From positions 62,001 to 126,000 of the forward strand of contig CAVSXT010000004.1 of the NCBI GenBank assembly GCA_963732005.1: a stretch of 64,000 nucleotides of DNA, written 5' to 3'. Made by a program: the position numbers and the translations under genes. The DNA is from JASLEW01 sp963732005 (lineage in GTDB: Bacteria > Acidobacteriota > Thermoanaerobaculia > Multivoradales > UBA5704). This document shows positions 1-8,981 of this stretch, piece after piece; position 1 is the first letter of the stretch; each line of letters opens with the position of its first letter. Under the pieces are notes generated by a model that had not been told where the DNA came from, searched no databases, and saw only the letters and a program-made list of their open reading frames with translations.

Positions 1-2423
1 GCGCCGGCCGGCAGGGCTCCGGCAGCGGGGCGCGTGCCAGTCCAGATGATCGAGAAGGCGGCCGGCAGCGGCTCGCTGGCGACGCTGCCGCGGGCGCCGC
101 CGGTGGGCGAGCCGACGATCGGGCCGAGATGCAGCTGGGCGACGGTGGCGAGGAGATTCTCGGCCAGACCGACGTCGCGGGCGCTGCTGATGAACGCCAG
201 GCGGCCTTGCAGGCGGGGTGCCGCCGGCGCGACCGGCGCCGCCACCGGCACGTAGCGCACGCCCTCGCGGTCCGGGCGGTCCCACACCGGCGCCTGCTCC
301 TGCCGCGCGTCGACCGGCGCCTCGATCAGGTGGGCGAGCAGCAGGTCGATCGAGCGCGCCCCGCCGCGCAGGTCGAAGACGATGCCGGCTGCCGCCGCCA
401 GCCGGGGCAGCGCGGCGGCCAGCTCGAAATCGCCGAGACGGCCGACGTCGACCACCAGTACCCCCGGAGCCGCCTCGCGAACCGGTTCCTGCTTGCCGGC
501 GGGGGCCTCGACCTGGGTGGGCGCCACACTGTGGATGACGGTCACCGCGCGCGGCGCCGGCGCGGCGGCCGGGGCCGCGCGCCCGGCCTTTTCGGCCGCC
601 GGGACAGATTCGACGTCGAGGCGCAACGGCTCGCCGCGGTCGCCCAGCGCCAGGCTCGCCAGCGCCCGCCAGCGCTGCCACTGGGGCGTCGCCGCCGCCG
701 TTTCCGCCGCCGCTGCCGCGAGCTCCGAGGTCACCCCGCGCCCCTCGATCCGGGTCACCGCGTCGCCCGGATGCAGGCCCTCGGCGCCGGCGGCGACCTC
801 GGTCACCACCAGCTGTCCCTCGATCCAGTCCCAGCGCAGCGGCAGGCCATAGACCCGCCGGCTGGCGGCCGCGGCAACCGTCGCCTGGCCGTCGCCGGTC
901 GCCGCCACCATGCGCCGCAGGGCAGCGAGCAGCGAGTCCGTGCCGGTGCTCTCCGCCGCCTCGCGCAACGCGGCCGGCAGCGCCTTCTGCCAGGCGACCA
1001 CGCGGGCGACGCCGCCGGCGGCGAGGCCGGGATCGAAATGCTGCAGGGCGTTCCAGGCGAGCATCACGACCGCCAGCCGTGAGCTGCGGTCGGTGGCCGG
1101 CGAGACCGGCGTTGCCGCCCCGAGGCCGCCGGCGGCGGTATGCGGCAGGGTGCCGGCGCCGTCCGCCCAGACCGCCAGCGGCAGCAGGCAGGCGGCGCCG
1201 CCGCCGAGGTCCGCGGCGAAGGGCAACCGCGGATCGAGAGCGGCGGCCTCCGGCTCGCCGGGCCGGAGGAAGACCCGCTGCGACAGGAAGGGCGATGGGC
1301 GACCCTCGACCGCGAGGCCGGTATGGCGCCAGCCGGCCAGCCGCAGGTCGGCGGGCTTCACGGCCGCCGGCGGGCCGAGGTCGAGCGGCGGCGGCTTGCT
1401 GCCGGCCGGGAAGACTCGCAGCATCGGCGCGAGCGGCGCGAACAGGCGCTGCAGCGTCGCAGCCAGGCTCTTGGCGTCGTCCGCGGTGGCCGGCGGTTGC
1501 GGCACGGCGGTGGGGTAGCGGCGGCTCAATACCGCGGTGAGGGATGGAGTCGTGGCACCGGCCACGGCGTCGCTGGCGTCGCCGGCGGCGTTGGCGCCAT
1601 TGGCGCCATTGGCTGCCGCCGCGGGCGGCGGCGTTGCCTCGGGGTCGAGCTCGGCGATCGCCGCGGCCGCGAACCTGCCCCAGTCCGCCGCCGCGGCCTG
1701 ATCGCTGGGATGGAAGTAGCGAACGTAGCCGAGGAGCCGCGCGAAGGCGATCAGGTTGGTCAGTGCGCCCGCGGCGATGGGCCGCGGCGGCGCGTCGTGG
1801 ACCGGTCCCAGCACCTCGAAGGTGCCGGCGTCGATCCACGCCTTGCCGTCGCCGTTGATGGTGATCCCGATGCCGATCCGGGTGGCGTCGGCGGCCACCT
1901 CGCCGACGATCTCGTAGACCTGCCAGTGGGCCGAGGCGATCGGCCGGTCGGCCATGTTGTCGAAGAACCCGGGAACCTGGTCCGGCCGCTCGACCGCCAG
2001 CCACAGCTGAGCGTGGCTGTCGTAGGTGCGCACCGCAGCCCGGAAGCGCACGCGCTGGCCGCGATAGGCGGTGGCCGCGAAGCTCTGCATCATGGTGCCG
2101 GTGCCTGGGTTCCGGCTGTAGGCGATCCCCCGCACCACGGCGCAGGTCTTCCCCTGGTAGGGCTGCTCTTCCGTCAGGTCGGCGCCGAAGCCCGCCCGCT
2201 CCGAGGCGGCGGTCATCGTCCAGCCGGCCGGCATCTGCCCCAGGTCGCCGGCCTCGAAGTCGAGGTTCACCGGCGCCGCTGGTAGGGTGACCGGCGGCTG
2301 GGAAGCCGCCGTTGCCGGTGCGGCGGCCGGCTCCCGGAAGGCTGCGGGTGCCGGCCGCGGCGTCCCGGCGGCAAGCGGCAGCAGGAGCGCCAGGGCCCAG
2401 GGTGCCAGCGGTCCGCGCGTCAT
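1..2423 (-). CDS. S41 family peptidase homologue, partial (C-terminus outside window)
   Basis: Exported protein of peptidase family S41 (tail-specific/C-terminal-processing protease type); about 807 codons are visible before the window edge. The ATG at 2423 opens a signal-like segment, MTRGPLAPWALALLLP. From about residue 55 a jelly-roll-like module starts with NLDFEAGDLGQMPAGW. Near residue 220 comes LIAFARLLGYVRYFHPSD, a block that precedes the protease domain in many acidobacterial and Bacteroidetes S41 proteins. GIVFDLRGG near residue 680 is the core S41 strand and SPTGGARGS a later glycine-rich loop. Where relatives have the nucleophile in a Ser-x-Ala-Glu context, this protein reads DVGLAEN, so glycine replaces serine by my alignment. 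It may be catalytically inactive. An alanine/glycine-rich stretch is encoded by a short tandem repeat at 1565-1620. The family assignment is firm; activity and substrate are unknown. Confidence 0.8.
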   Translation of the reverse strand, partial: MTRGPLAPWALALLLPLAAGTPRPAPAAFREPAAAPATAASQPPVTLPAAPVNLDFEAGDLGQMPAGWTMTAASERAGFGADLTEEQPYQGKTCAVVRGIAYSRNPGTGTMMQSFAATAYRGQRVRFRAAVRTYDSHAQLWLAVERPDQVPGFFDNMADRPIASAHWQVYEIVGEVAADATRIGIGITINGDGKAWIDAGTFEVLGPVHDAPPRPIAAGALTNLIAFARLLGYVRYFHPSDQAAAADWGRFAAAAIAELDPEATPPPAAAANGANGANAAGDASDAVAGATTPSLTAVLSRRYPTAVPQPPATADDAKSLAATLQRLFAPLAPMLRVFPAGSKPPPLDLGPPAAVKPADLRLAGWRHTGLAVEGRPSPFLSQRVFLRPGEPEAAALDPRLPFAADLGGGAACLLPLAVWADGAGTLPHTAAGGLGAATPVSPATDRSSRLAVVMLAWNALQHFDPGLAAGGVARVVAWQKALPAALREAAESTGTDSLLAALRRMVAATGDGQATVAAAASRRVYGLPLRWDWIEGQLVVTEVAAGAEGLHPGDAVTRIEGRGVTSELAAAAAETAAATPQWQRWRALASLALGDRGEPLRLDVESVPAAEKAGRAAPAAAPAPRAVTVIHSVAPTQVEAPAGKQEPVREAAPGVLVVDVGRLGDFELAAALPRLAAAAGIVFDLRGGARSIDLLLAHLIEAPVDARQEQAPVWDRPDREGVRYVPVAAPVAPAAPRLQGRLAFISSARDVGLAENLLATVAQLHLGPIVGSPTGGARGSVASEPLPAAFSIIWTGTRPAAGALPAG

Positions 2424-2625
2424 CGGCGGCGATCTCCGTGGAGGTTGAGCGAGGGGAGCGGCATCGGCGGCATCGGCGGCCAGCAGTCTACCCGATCCGT
2501 TCGCGCGGTCGACAGCCGCGAGCGGCAGCGGGCAACCCACGAGCGCCGCGGGCGGCTCGTTGCCTGGGGTACGATCCGATCAGGCTCGGCAGCGCGGTTG
2601 CGGAGAAGGGGCGCCGCCGCAGGCG

Positions 2626-3729
2626 ATGCCGTTCTTCCGATCCCCGCGATCCATGCGGTCGAACCTGCTCATCTATGGCGTCACCGGCTACACCGGCGGC
2701 CTGATCTCGCGGTTGGCCGCCACGGCCGGTCTGCCCCATCTTGCCGCCGGTCGCGACCTCGAGGCGGTGGCGGCGCACGCCGATCCGTTGCTGCTGCCCA
2801 CGCGCAACTTCTCGCTCACCGATTCGGCGAAGGTGGCGCGAGGGTTGGAGGACGTCGCGGTGGTGCTCAACGCCGCCGGCCCCTTTGCCGACACCGGTCC
2901 ACCACTGGCCGAGGCCTGCCTGCGCGGTGGCGTCCATTACCTCGACCTGGCCGGCGGGGTGGCGGATCTCGAGGCCATGCGCCGCCTCGACGCCCGCGCC
3001 CGAGAAGCCGGCGTGATGCTGATGCCCGGCGTCGGCTTCGCCGTCCTGCCGACCGACGCGGTGGCGGCGCGCCTGCGGCGGCGGCTACCGGCGGCGGTGC
3101 GCCTGCGTATGGCCTTCGAGACCGCCGGCGGCGTCTCGCGCGGCACCCTGGAAACGATCTTCCGCGATCTGCGCCGCGGCGGCGGCGTGCGGCGCCGCGG
3201 CGGCGAGCTGGTGCCGGCGCGGCCGGGCGAGGAGGAGATGATCGTCGACCTTGGTGGCGGGCCGCGGGTCGCGATCAGCGATCCCTGGCGCGGCGACCTG
3301 GCCAGCGCCTGGTGGAGCTCGGTCTATCCCGATATCGAGGTCTACACCGTCCATCCCGCCGCGCTACGCTGGCTGCTGCGCGCGCGGTTCGCGGCGCCGG
3401 CGCGCGCCTTGCTGGCCAGCGCCGCCGGCCAGGCGATGCTGCGGTGGCTGATCGCGCTGCGACCGCCGGGTCCGGACGAGCCGGCTCTCGCCACCGGCCT
3501 GACCCGCATCTGGGCAGAGGCCGAGGACCAGACCGGCAGCCGCGCTACGGCTCGCCTGCGCGGACCCGACGCCTATCTGTTCACCGCCCACGCCGCTCTC
3601 TGGGTCGCCCAGCGCGTTCTCGCCGGCCGCCTCCGGGTGGGCTTCCAGACCCCCGCCACCGCCTACGGCCCTGACCTCGTCGATCGCCTGGCCGACGAGG
3701 TGGAGGGGGTCGAGGTGACCTGGAGCTAA
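2626..3729 (+). CDS. saccharopine dehydrogenase-like NAD(P)-binding protein
   Basis: Predicted NAD(P)-dependent oxidoreductase of the saccharopine-dehydrogenase-like/trans-acting enoyl reductase group. The protein begins with a Rossmann nucleotide-binding loop, LLIYGVTGYTGGLISRL, and continues with VVLNAAGPFADTGPPL and HYLDLAGG, both typical of this superfamily. The length (about 367 aa, or 358 from the second ATG) matches single-domain members. ATG 2626 was chosen because AGG lies just upstream; ATG 2653 (MRSNLLIYG) is an equally plausible start and agrees better with family N-termini. It runs tail to tail with the gene ending at 3737. The substrate cannot be told from sequence. Confidence 0.8.
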   Translation: MPFFRSPRSMRSNLLIYGVTGYTGGLISRLAATAGLPHLAAGRDLEAVAAHADPLLLPTRNFSLTDSAKVARGLEDVAVVLNAAGPFADTGPPLAEACLRGGVHYLDLAGGVADLEAMRRLDARAREAGVMLMPGVGFAVLPTDAVAARLRRRLPAAVRLRMAFETAGGVSRGTLETIFRDLRRGGGVRRRGGELVPARPGEEEMIVDLGGGPRVAISDPWRGDLASAWWSSVYPDIEVYTVHPAALRWLLRARFAAPARALLASAAGQAMLRWLIALRPPGPDEPALATGLTRIWAEAEDQTGSRATARLRGPDAYLFTAHAALWVAQRVLAGRLRVGFQTPATAYGPDLVDRLADEVEGVEVTWS

Positions 3730-3736
3730 GGCTTCG

Positions 3737-4516
3737 CTAGGAAGGAGAGTCGGCGCCCTCGGACGGTGCCGGCGGCGGCGGCTCGTTGTCGCGCCTCTTG
3801 ACGCCCTGCCGCGCGACCGCGGCGGCGACCATGGGCGATCGCGGCAACGGTTGCTGTAGCAGGGGTGGCGGGGACCAGATCGACAGGCCCGCCTGCGCGC
3901 GGCGGCGCAGGAAAGCGGCCGAGCCCACCGGCGCGGCCAGGGACTTGGCCGCGGCGCCGGTCAGCTCGTTGGCGGTGCCCACCTTTTCGACCTGGCCGCA
4001 GGCGTCACAGCACCAGACCTGGTAGACCACGTCGCCGACCAGGTGCTCGGTGCGCTCCGCCATGTCCAGCTCGGCGAACGCGGCCTCCCGGTCCAGGCGC
4101 CGCATCGCCGCCCGGCAGCCGGGGCACCGCCGCCGGCGCCGCCGCCAGGCCAGCCCGGCCAGCGCGCCGGCCGCGATCGCCGGGAGGCCCCAGCCAATCC
4201 AGCGGGGAGAGGCCGCCGGCGTCGATCCCGCGGGGCCGGTGCGCGCACCCGAGCGCGGCGCCGGCAGGGCGGTAGGCGGGCCGGCTACCGGCCGCGGGGC
4301 GGCGCCCGCCGGGACCAGGGTGACGTTCAGCATCTGCGCGTCGGGGGTTGGCTCCGCCGGCGCGGGGGCCGCCGCCGTGGCGGGAGCGAGGGGCGGCGCG
4401 GCGCCTGCCGCCGGCAGGCAGCAGATCACCGCCGCGAGCAGCGCGCCGACACCGCACAGCAGGCACCGTGCCGGCCGCGAGAGCCAGGAGGGCAGCGCTC
4501 TGTGGGTACGATCCAT
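3737..4516 (-). CDS. membrane protein with TPM-type C-terminal zinc ribbon but no TPM domain
   Basis: Protein of 259 aa of unknown role. It has an N-terminal signal/anchor (CLLCGVGALLAAVICCLP), a Pro/Ala-rich stretch, and a second membrane segment (IGWGLPAIAAGALAGLAW) followed by a basic patch. Then comes a four-cysteine zinc ribbon, CPGCRAAM at about residue 135 paired with WCCDACGQVEKVG. The ribbon with its acidic spacer (AELDMAERTEHLVGDVVYQVW) looks like the cytoplasmic tail of YgcG/TPM-domain proteins, but the TPM domain that would normally precede it is missing. The C-terminus is disordered and proline-rich. The ribbon is seen directly; the TPM comparison is from family knowledge. Confidence 0.6.
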   Translation of the reverse strand: MDRTHRALPSWLSRPARCLLCGVGALLAAVICCLPAAGAAPPLAPATAAAPAPAEPTPDAQMLNVTLVPAGAAPRPVAGPPTALPAPRSGARTGPAGSTPAASPRWIGWGLPAIAAGALAGLAWRRRRRRCPGCRAAMRRLDREAAFAELDMAERTEHLVGDVVYQVWCCDACGQVEKVGTANELTGAAAKSLAAPVGSAAFLRRRAQAGLSIWSPPPLLQQPLPRSPMVAAAVARQGVKRRDNEPPPPAPSEGADSPS

Positions 4517-4699
4517 GCACGCCTATCTTACGCCGACCGCGACGGTCCCGGCTCTGGACGGCCGGGTAGTGTGGCACCACCAACGCGGTCTGAGGAGACT
4601 ATGGACATCTGCGGGCTCGCGGCTCTCGCGCGCCGCCGGCAGCGGCGGTAGGATCGGGCCGCTCGGCTCGACCGAGATCCATGGCCGGGGAGGAGAGAG

Positions 4700-5263
4700 A
4701 TGGCGCACCCGTTCGATCCGTTGTCCTGGACCAGCACGGCGACGCCGGTCGCCGCGCTCCTGGCCGGTGTCGTGCTGCTGTTCTTCGGCCGGCGCCTGTT
4801 CTGGCTGTTCGTCGGCGTGATCGGCTTCATGGCCGGGTGGTACCTGGCGCTCGGCGGCTGGCACAATGCTCCCGCCGGCGGCAGGCTGCTGCTGGCGCTG
4901 CTCGCCGGCCTGATCGGCGTGCTGCTGGCGATCTTTCTGCAAAAGGTGGCGGTGGCGATCGCCGGCTTCTTCGTCGGCGCCTACCTGGCCGCCCACCTGC
5001 TTGGCTGGGCGCTGCCACCCGCGCACCCCGGACAGCTCCTGGTGCTGCTGGTCGTCGGCTTGGTGGCGGCGTTCCTCGCGCTGGCGCTCTTCGACCTTGC
5101 CCTGATCCTCTATTCGGCCATCGCCGGCGCCTCGCTGATCGTGGAGCACGTCCACCTGCAGCTCGGCCACGACGGCCGGCTGATCGCGCTGGTGGTGCTG
5201 GCGGCGGTAGGCGCCGCCGTGCAGGCTCACTGGCTGCGCCGCTATCCGGTCCGCCGCCGCTGA
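4700..5263 (+). CDS. small multi-pass membrane protein (DUF4203/TMEM198-like)
   Basis: Integral membrane protein of 187 aa made almost entirely of hydrophobic helices, about six or seven segments. They start with AALLAGVVLLFFGRRLFWLF and VGVIGFMAGWYLALGGW, and the protein ends in a short Arg-rich tail. The GRRLFW and GFMAGW pattern with paired glycines resembles DUF4203/TMEM198-like proteins, whose function is not established. The start is well supported by the purine-rich GGGGAGGAGAGAG immediately before ATG 4700. It stands alone between a divergent gene and the PadR-ADOP pair. Confidence 0.65.
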   Translation: MAHPFDPLSWTSTATPVAALLAGVVLLFFGRRLFWLFVGVIGFMAGWYLALGGWHNAPAGGRLLLALLAGLIGVLLAIFLQKVAVAIAGFFVGAYLAAHLLGWALPPAHPGQLLVLLVVGLVAAFLALALFDLALILYSAIAGASLIVEHVHLQLGHDGRLIALVVLAAVGAAVQAHWLRRYPVRRR

Positions 5264-5402
5264 GCGCCGCGTTCCGGCAGCCGGGCGCCGGCCGGTTGTC
5301 CCGGTAACCCCGACTGCCAGCCTGCCGCTCTGTTTGCCTTGACGATCTAGGCAGAGTTGAGCTATGCTTCGCGCCATGACCGAAGGAGGCGGCGCCAACG
5401 CC

Positions 5403-5738
5403 ATGTCCAAGCAGCCCTTGCCCCTGCTCCAGGGAACCCTCGACGCCTTGATCCTCAAGACGCTCAGCCGCGGGCCGCGCCATGGATACGCCATCGCCCG
5501 CTGGCTCGAGGAGGCGACGGAGGACGCCCTGCAGATCGAGGAGGGGTCGCTGTACCCGGCCCTCTACCGCATGGAGCGGCGCGGCTGGATCGAGGCCGAA
5601 TGGGGCCTCTCGGAGCTCAACCGCAAGGCGAAGTTCTACCGCCTGACGGCGGCCGGCCGCTCCCAGCTCGAGGCCGAGACCGCGCAGTGGGAAAGCTTCA
5701 CCGCCGCCGTCGGCAAGGTCCTCCTGCCGGCCTCCTAG
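5403..5738 (+). CDS. PadR family transcriptional regulator
   Basis: Winged-helix DNA-binding repressor of the PadR family, 111 aa, the usual size. It starts LLQGTLDALILKTLSRGPRHGYAI and continues with IEEGSLYPALYRMERRGWIEAEWG and KFYRLTAAGR, the classical PadR helix-turn-helix and wing. The ATG at 5403 was preferred to ATG 5364 because a GGAGG sits 13 bases before it and because family members start with a few residues before LLQGTLD. It lies 12 bp upstream of an ADOP permease. This pairing is very common in Acidobacteria and suggests that PadR controls the permease. Confidence 0.9.
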   Translation: MSKQPLPLLQGTLDALILKTLSRGPRHGYAIARWLEEATEDALQIEEGSLYPALYRMERRGWIEAEWGLSELNRKAKFYRLTAAGRSQLEAETAQWESFTAAVGKVLLPAS

Positions 5739-5750
5739 GCACCGCCCGCA

Positions 5751-8525
5751 ATGGCCCGAGCCGCCGGACCGCGACGCCGTTTCCGCTCGCTGCTCTGGAA
5801 GCCGGGGCTCGACGAGGAGATCGCCGACGAGCTCGCCTTCCACGTCGAGATGCGGGCTCGCGAGTATGCCGGCCGCGGCATGGCGCCCGCGGCGGCGATG
5901 GCTGCCGCCCGCCGCCGCTTCGGCGATCTCGGCCAGGTCCAGGCGGCCTGCCGCGCCATCGGCAGCGGCCGAGATCGAGCGCAGCGGCGCGGCCGCTGGC
6001 TGAGCGAGCTGGCCCGCGACCTGCGCCTCGCCGGCCGCCGCCTCGGCCAGAGGCCCGGGGGGACGGCGCTGGCGGTGGTGGCGCTCGCCGTCGGACTTGC
6101 CGGGGCCGCCACCGCCTGGCGGGTGGCGCAGGCCGTGCTGCGGCCGCCGCCGTTTGCCGATCCGTCCACCCTGGTGCGCCTGCGCCAGCTCAGCCCGCGA
6201 GGCGTCGAGCTCACCGCGACCTGGCCCGACTACGTGGACTGGCGCCGCCGGTGCCGCAGCTTTGCCGGCATGGCCGCCCTCGAAACCGTCGAGGCCAATC
6301 TCGCCGGCGGCGATCCGGCCGGGGCGCCGCCGGAGCGCGTGCTGGCCGCCCACGCCACCGCCTCGCTGCTGCCGCTCCTCGGCGTGCGGCCGCTGCTGGG
6401 TCAGGGATTTGGCGCCGGCGCGGCGGCGGCACGCGGCGACGCCCACCGCGTGGCGCTGCTGTCGTATGAGCTCTGGCAGCGGCGCTTCGGCGCCGATCCG
6501 GGCGTCGTCGGGCGCAGCCTGCGCCTCGACGGCATGCCGCCGCAGCGGATCGTCGGCGTGCTGCCGGCCGGTTTCGCGGTGCCGCCGGGGACGGGGGTGT
6601 GGCTGCCGCTGTCCCCCTACGGCTCCGGCCGGGAGCACCATCGGCTCGAGGCCCTGGCGCGCCTGCGCCCCGAGGTGGCGGCGCGGCAAGCGGCGGCCGA
6701 GCTGGCGGCAGTGGCCGCTGCCGCCGGCCGCGACCACCCGGACACCAACGACGGCTGGAGCGCCCGCCTCGAGACCCTGCCGGCGGCCTGGGCCGGAGCG
6801 CGCTGGACGCTGCGGGCTCGCCTGCTGCTGGCGGCGGCGGCGCTGCTCTGGCTGCTCGCCAGCGCCAGCGCCGCGAACCTGCTGTGGGCGCGGGCCGCCG
6901 CACGGCAGCGCGAGATCGACCTGCGCGCCGCGCTGGGCGGCGGCCGCGGCCGTATCGTCCGGCAGCTGCTCGCCGAGGGCTTGCTGCTGGCTCTGCTGGG
7001 CGCGGTGGGCGCCCTGCTGCTGGCCGGTTCGGCGACCACGGCGCTGCGGCAGGCGGCGGTGGAGGTGCCGCAGCTTGCCGTCCTGGCTGGCGCGGTGCCG
7101 GCGGGCGGCGACGCGGCGGCGGCGCCCGTGCGGCTGGCCGCCATGCCGCGCCTCGATCTCGCGAGCGCCGGCCTGGTGCTTGCCCTGGCGCTGCTCAGCA
7201 GCCTGCTGTGCGGGCTGGGCCCGGCGCTGCAAGCCTCCCGGCCGGGGACGGCGGCGGCGCGGCAGAGCGCCCGCCTGACCACCGCCGGCGAGCGGCGGCT
7301 CCGCGACGCGCTGGTGGTGGCGGAGCTGGCGGTCGCCACCACCCTGCTGGTGGCGGCCGGACTGCTGCTCGAGAGCTACCTGCGGCTCGACCGCGCCGAC
7401 CCCGGATTCGACGCCGACCACGTGCTGAGCCTGCGCCTGGCGCTCAATGGCTGGCGCTACACGCAGGCAGAGCGGCGGCTGCTGGTGCGGCGGCTCGAAG
7501 ACCGGCTCGACGCCCTGCCCGGGGTGGCGGCCGCCGGCTTGATCAGCACCGCGCCGCTGGCGGCCGAGCGGCCCGCGGAGCCCTTCACCGTCGAGCCGCG
7601 GCCGGCGGTTGGCGGGCGCGACGTGGTGGCCGCCGAATGGCGGGTGGTGACGCCGGGAGCCTTCTCCGCCCTGGGCTTGCGTCGCATCGCCGGGCGCCTG
7701 CTGGAAGCGGCCGACGGCGATCGCCGCCAGCCGGTGGCGGTCGTCGACACCGTGCTCGCCGAGCGCGTCTGGCCGGGCGCGGACCCGCTGGGTCGGCACC
7801 TGCGCTGGCGGCCCGGCGAGCCGGACCTGACGGTGGTGGGAGTGGTGGGCGGAGTGCGCGACGTCGATCTCGAGGCCGGTCCCCGGCCGGTGCTGTTCCT
7901 GCCCTACGAGCAGGTGCCCTGGCGGGCGATGGCGCTGGTGGTGCGCCCCGCGGACCCCTGGCGGCCGGCGGCGGCCCCGGAGGCCCCCAGCCCCTCGCCG
8001 GCTGCCGCCCAGCTGCGCCAGACCACGGCCCTCGCCCTGGAGGTTCGCCGCCAGGTCGCCGCGCTCGATCCCGAGTTGCCGCTCTCGGCGGTGCGCTGGC
8101 TCGAGGTGGCGCGGCGCCGGGAGGTCGCCGGGCCGCGGCTCGGCACCTGGCTGGTGGCGCTGTTCGCCGCCGCCGCTCTCGGCCTGGCGGTCAGCGGCGT
8201 CTATGCCACCGGCGCCGCGGCGGTGGCCCAGCGCACCCAGGAGATCGCGGTCCGGCAGGCGTTGGGGGCGGCCCGCGGCGACGTCCTGCGCCTGGTCATG
8301 GGCAGGGGCGCGGGGTTGACGCTGCTGGGCCTGGCGCTCGGGATCGTGGGTGCCCTGCTGTTCAGCCGGCTGCTTTCCGGGCTGCTGTACGAGATCCCCG
8401 TCACCCGCGCGGCGACCTATGCCGGCGCGGCCCTTTTGCTCGGCGGCGTGGCGACGCTGGCGAGCGCGCTGCCGGCTCGCGTCGCCGCCCGCATCGCGCC
8501 GGTGCTGGCCCTCCGCCGGGAGTAG
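5751..8525 (+). CDS. ADOP-type duplicated orphan permease (MacB-like/FtsX family)
   Basis: Large inner-membrane permease of 924 aa with two MacB/FtsX-like halves in one chain and no ATPase gene beside it, which is the ADOP (acidobacterial duplicated orphan permease) layout. The N-terminus has the diagnostic cytoplasmic helix pair (LDEEIADELAFHVEMRAREY and ARRRFGDLGQVQ). It is followed by a first TM segment, a MacB_PCD-like periplasmic domain, and FtsX-like helices around residues 350-500 with REIDLRAALGGGRGRIVRQL. A second periplasmic domain and final TM set follow, with QEIAVRQALGAARGDVLRLV. The start ATG directly follows the PadR gene, supporting co-transcription. Family knowledge suggests macrolide-exporter or lipoprotein-release-like mechanics; the substrate is unknown. 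Confidence 0.9.
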   Translation: MARAAGPRRRFRSLLWKPGLDEEIADELAFHVEMRAREYAGRGMAPAAAMAAARRRFGDLGQVQAACRAIGSGRDRAQRRGRWLSELARDLRLAGRRLGQRPGGTALAVVALAVGLAGAATAWRVAQAVLRPPPFADPSTLVRLRQLSPRGVELTATWPDYVDWRRRCRSFAGMAALETVEANLAGGDPAGAPPERVLAAHATASLLPLLGVRPLLGQGFGAGAAAARGDAHRVALLSYELWQRRFGADPGVVGRSLRLDGMPPQRIVGVLPAGFAVPPGTGVWLPLSPYGSGREHHRLEALARLRPEVAARQAAAELAAVAAAAGRDHPDTNDGWSARLETLPAAWAGARWTLRARLLLAAAALLWLLASASAANLLWARAAARQREIDLRAALGGGRGRIVRQLLAEGLLLALLGAVGALLLAGSATTALRQAAVEVPQLAVLAGAVPAGGDAAAAPVRLAAMPRLDLASAGLVLALALLSSLLCGLGPALQASRPGTAAARQSARLTTAGERRLRDALVVAELAVATTLLVAAGLLLESYLRLDRADPGFDADHVLSLRLALNGWRYTQAERRLLVRRLEDRLDALPGVAAAGLISTAPLAAERPAEPFTVEPRPAVGGRDVVAAEWRVVTPGAFSALGLRRIAGRLLEAADGDRRQPVAVVDTVLAERVWPGADPLGRHLRWRPGEPDLTVVGVVGGVRDVDLEAGPRPVLFLPYEQVPWRAMALVVRPADPWRPAAAPEAPSPSPAAAQLRQTTALALEVRRQVAALDPELPLSAVRWLEVARRREVAGPRLGTWLVALFAAAALGLAVSGVYATGAAAVAQRTQEIAVRQALGAARGDVLRLVMGRGAGLTLLGLALGIVGALLFSRLLSGLLYEIPVTRAATYAGAALLLGGVATLASALPARVAARIAPVLALRRE

Positions 8526-8685
8526 CGCGCCCCCCGCGCCGCCCCCCGGCTCTCCGGCCCCGGCCGCCCCCTACCGATCACCGCGGGGGGGGCCCCATCT
8601 CGGATGGGTGATAAAGTCGGGGTCAACTCATGCTTGCGGTAGCCGGCGAAGCGATCACGCTGCGCCGGAGAACAGGAGGTCTTTC

Positions 8686-8952
8686 ATGCTCAGTCAGGCT
8701 CGTCCTGTCGTCGTCCGCCGTGCCCTCTGCGTGCTTGCCCTTGGCGTCCTGCTGCTGGTCGGCTTCGTCGCCGGACGGGCGAGCGCCGATCAGCCACACA
8801 TGATGGCCGCGCGCGACCACCTCCGCCTTGCCAAGGCCGAGCTGCAGGCCGCCGATGCCGACAAGGGCGGCCATCGCGTCAAGGCGCTCGAAAGGGTCAA
8901 CGAGGCGATCGCCGAGGTCGACCGGGGCATCGAGTTCGACCGCACCCACTGA
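8686..8952 (+). CDS. small exported protein with DKGGHR helical motif (copy 1)
   Basis: Predicted secreted or membrane-anchored protein of 88 aa. After an N-terminal hydrophobic signal (ALCVLALGVLLLVGFVAG) comes a short helical domain: QPHMMAARDHLRLAKAELQA, then ADKGGHRVKALERVNEAIAE and VDRGIEFDR. The start is fixed by AGGAGGT seven bases before ATG 8686. The next gene encodes a clear paralogue, so the two form a tandem pair of the same family. I have seen such DKGGHR proteins as conserved hypotheticals; no function is known to me. The alternating hydrophobic spacing suggests a two-helix hairpin. Confidence 0.75.
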   Translation: MLSQARPVVVRRALCVLALGVLLLVGFVAGRASADQPHMMAARDHLRLAKAELQAADADKGGHRVKALERVNEAIAEVDRGIEFDRTH

Positions 8953-8981
8953 GACCGCGGACCGGAACGGGAGAGCTGATC

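Noticed and set aside
4827..7799. 990-codon open frame on the minus strand opposite the membrane protein, PadR and ADOP genes
   Set aside because: Composition-driven antisense frame: repetitive Arg/Gln/Gly/Ala sequence without domains, opposite well-supported genes.
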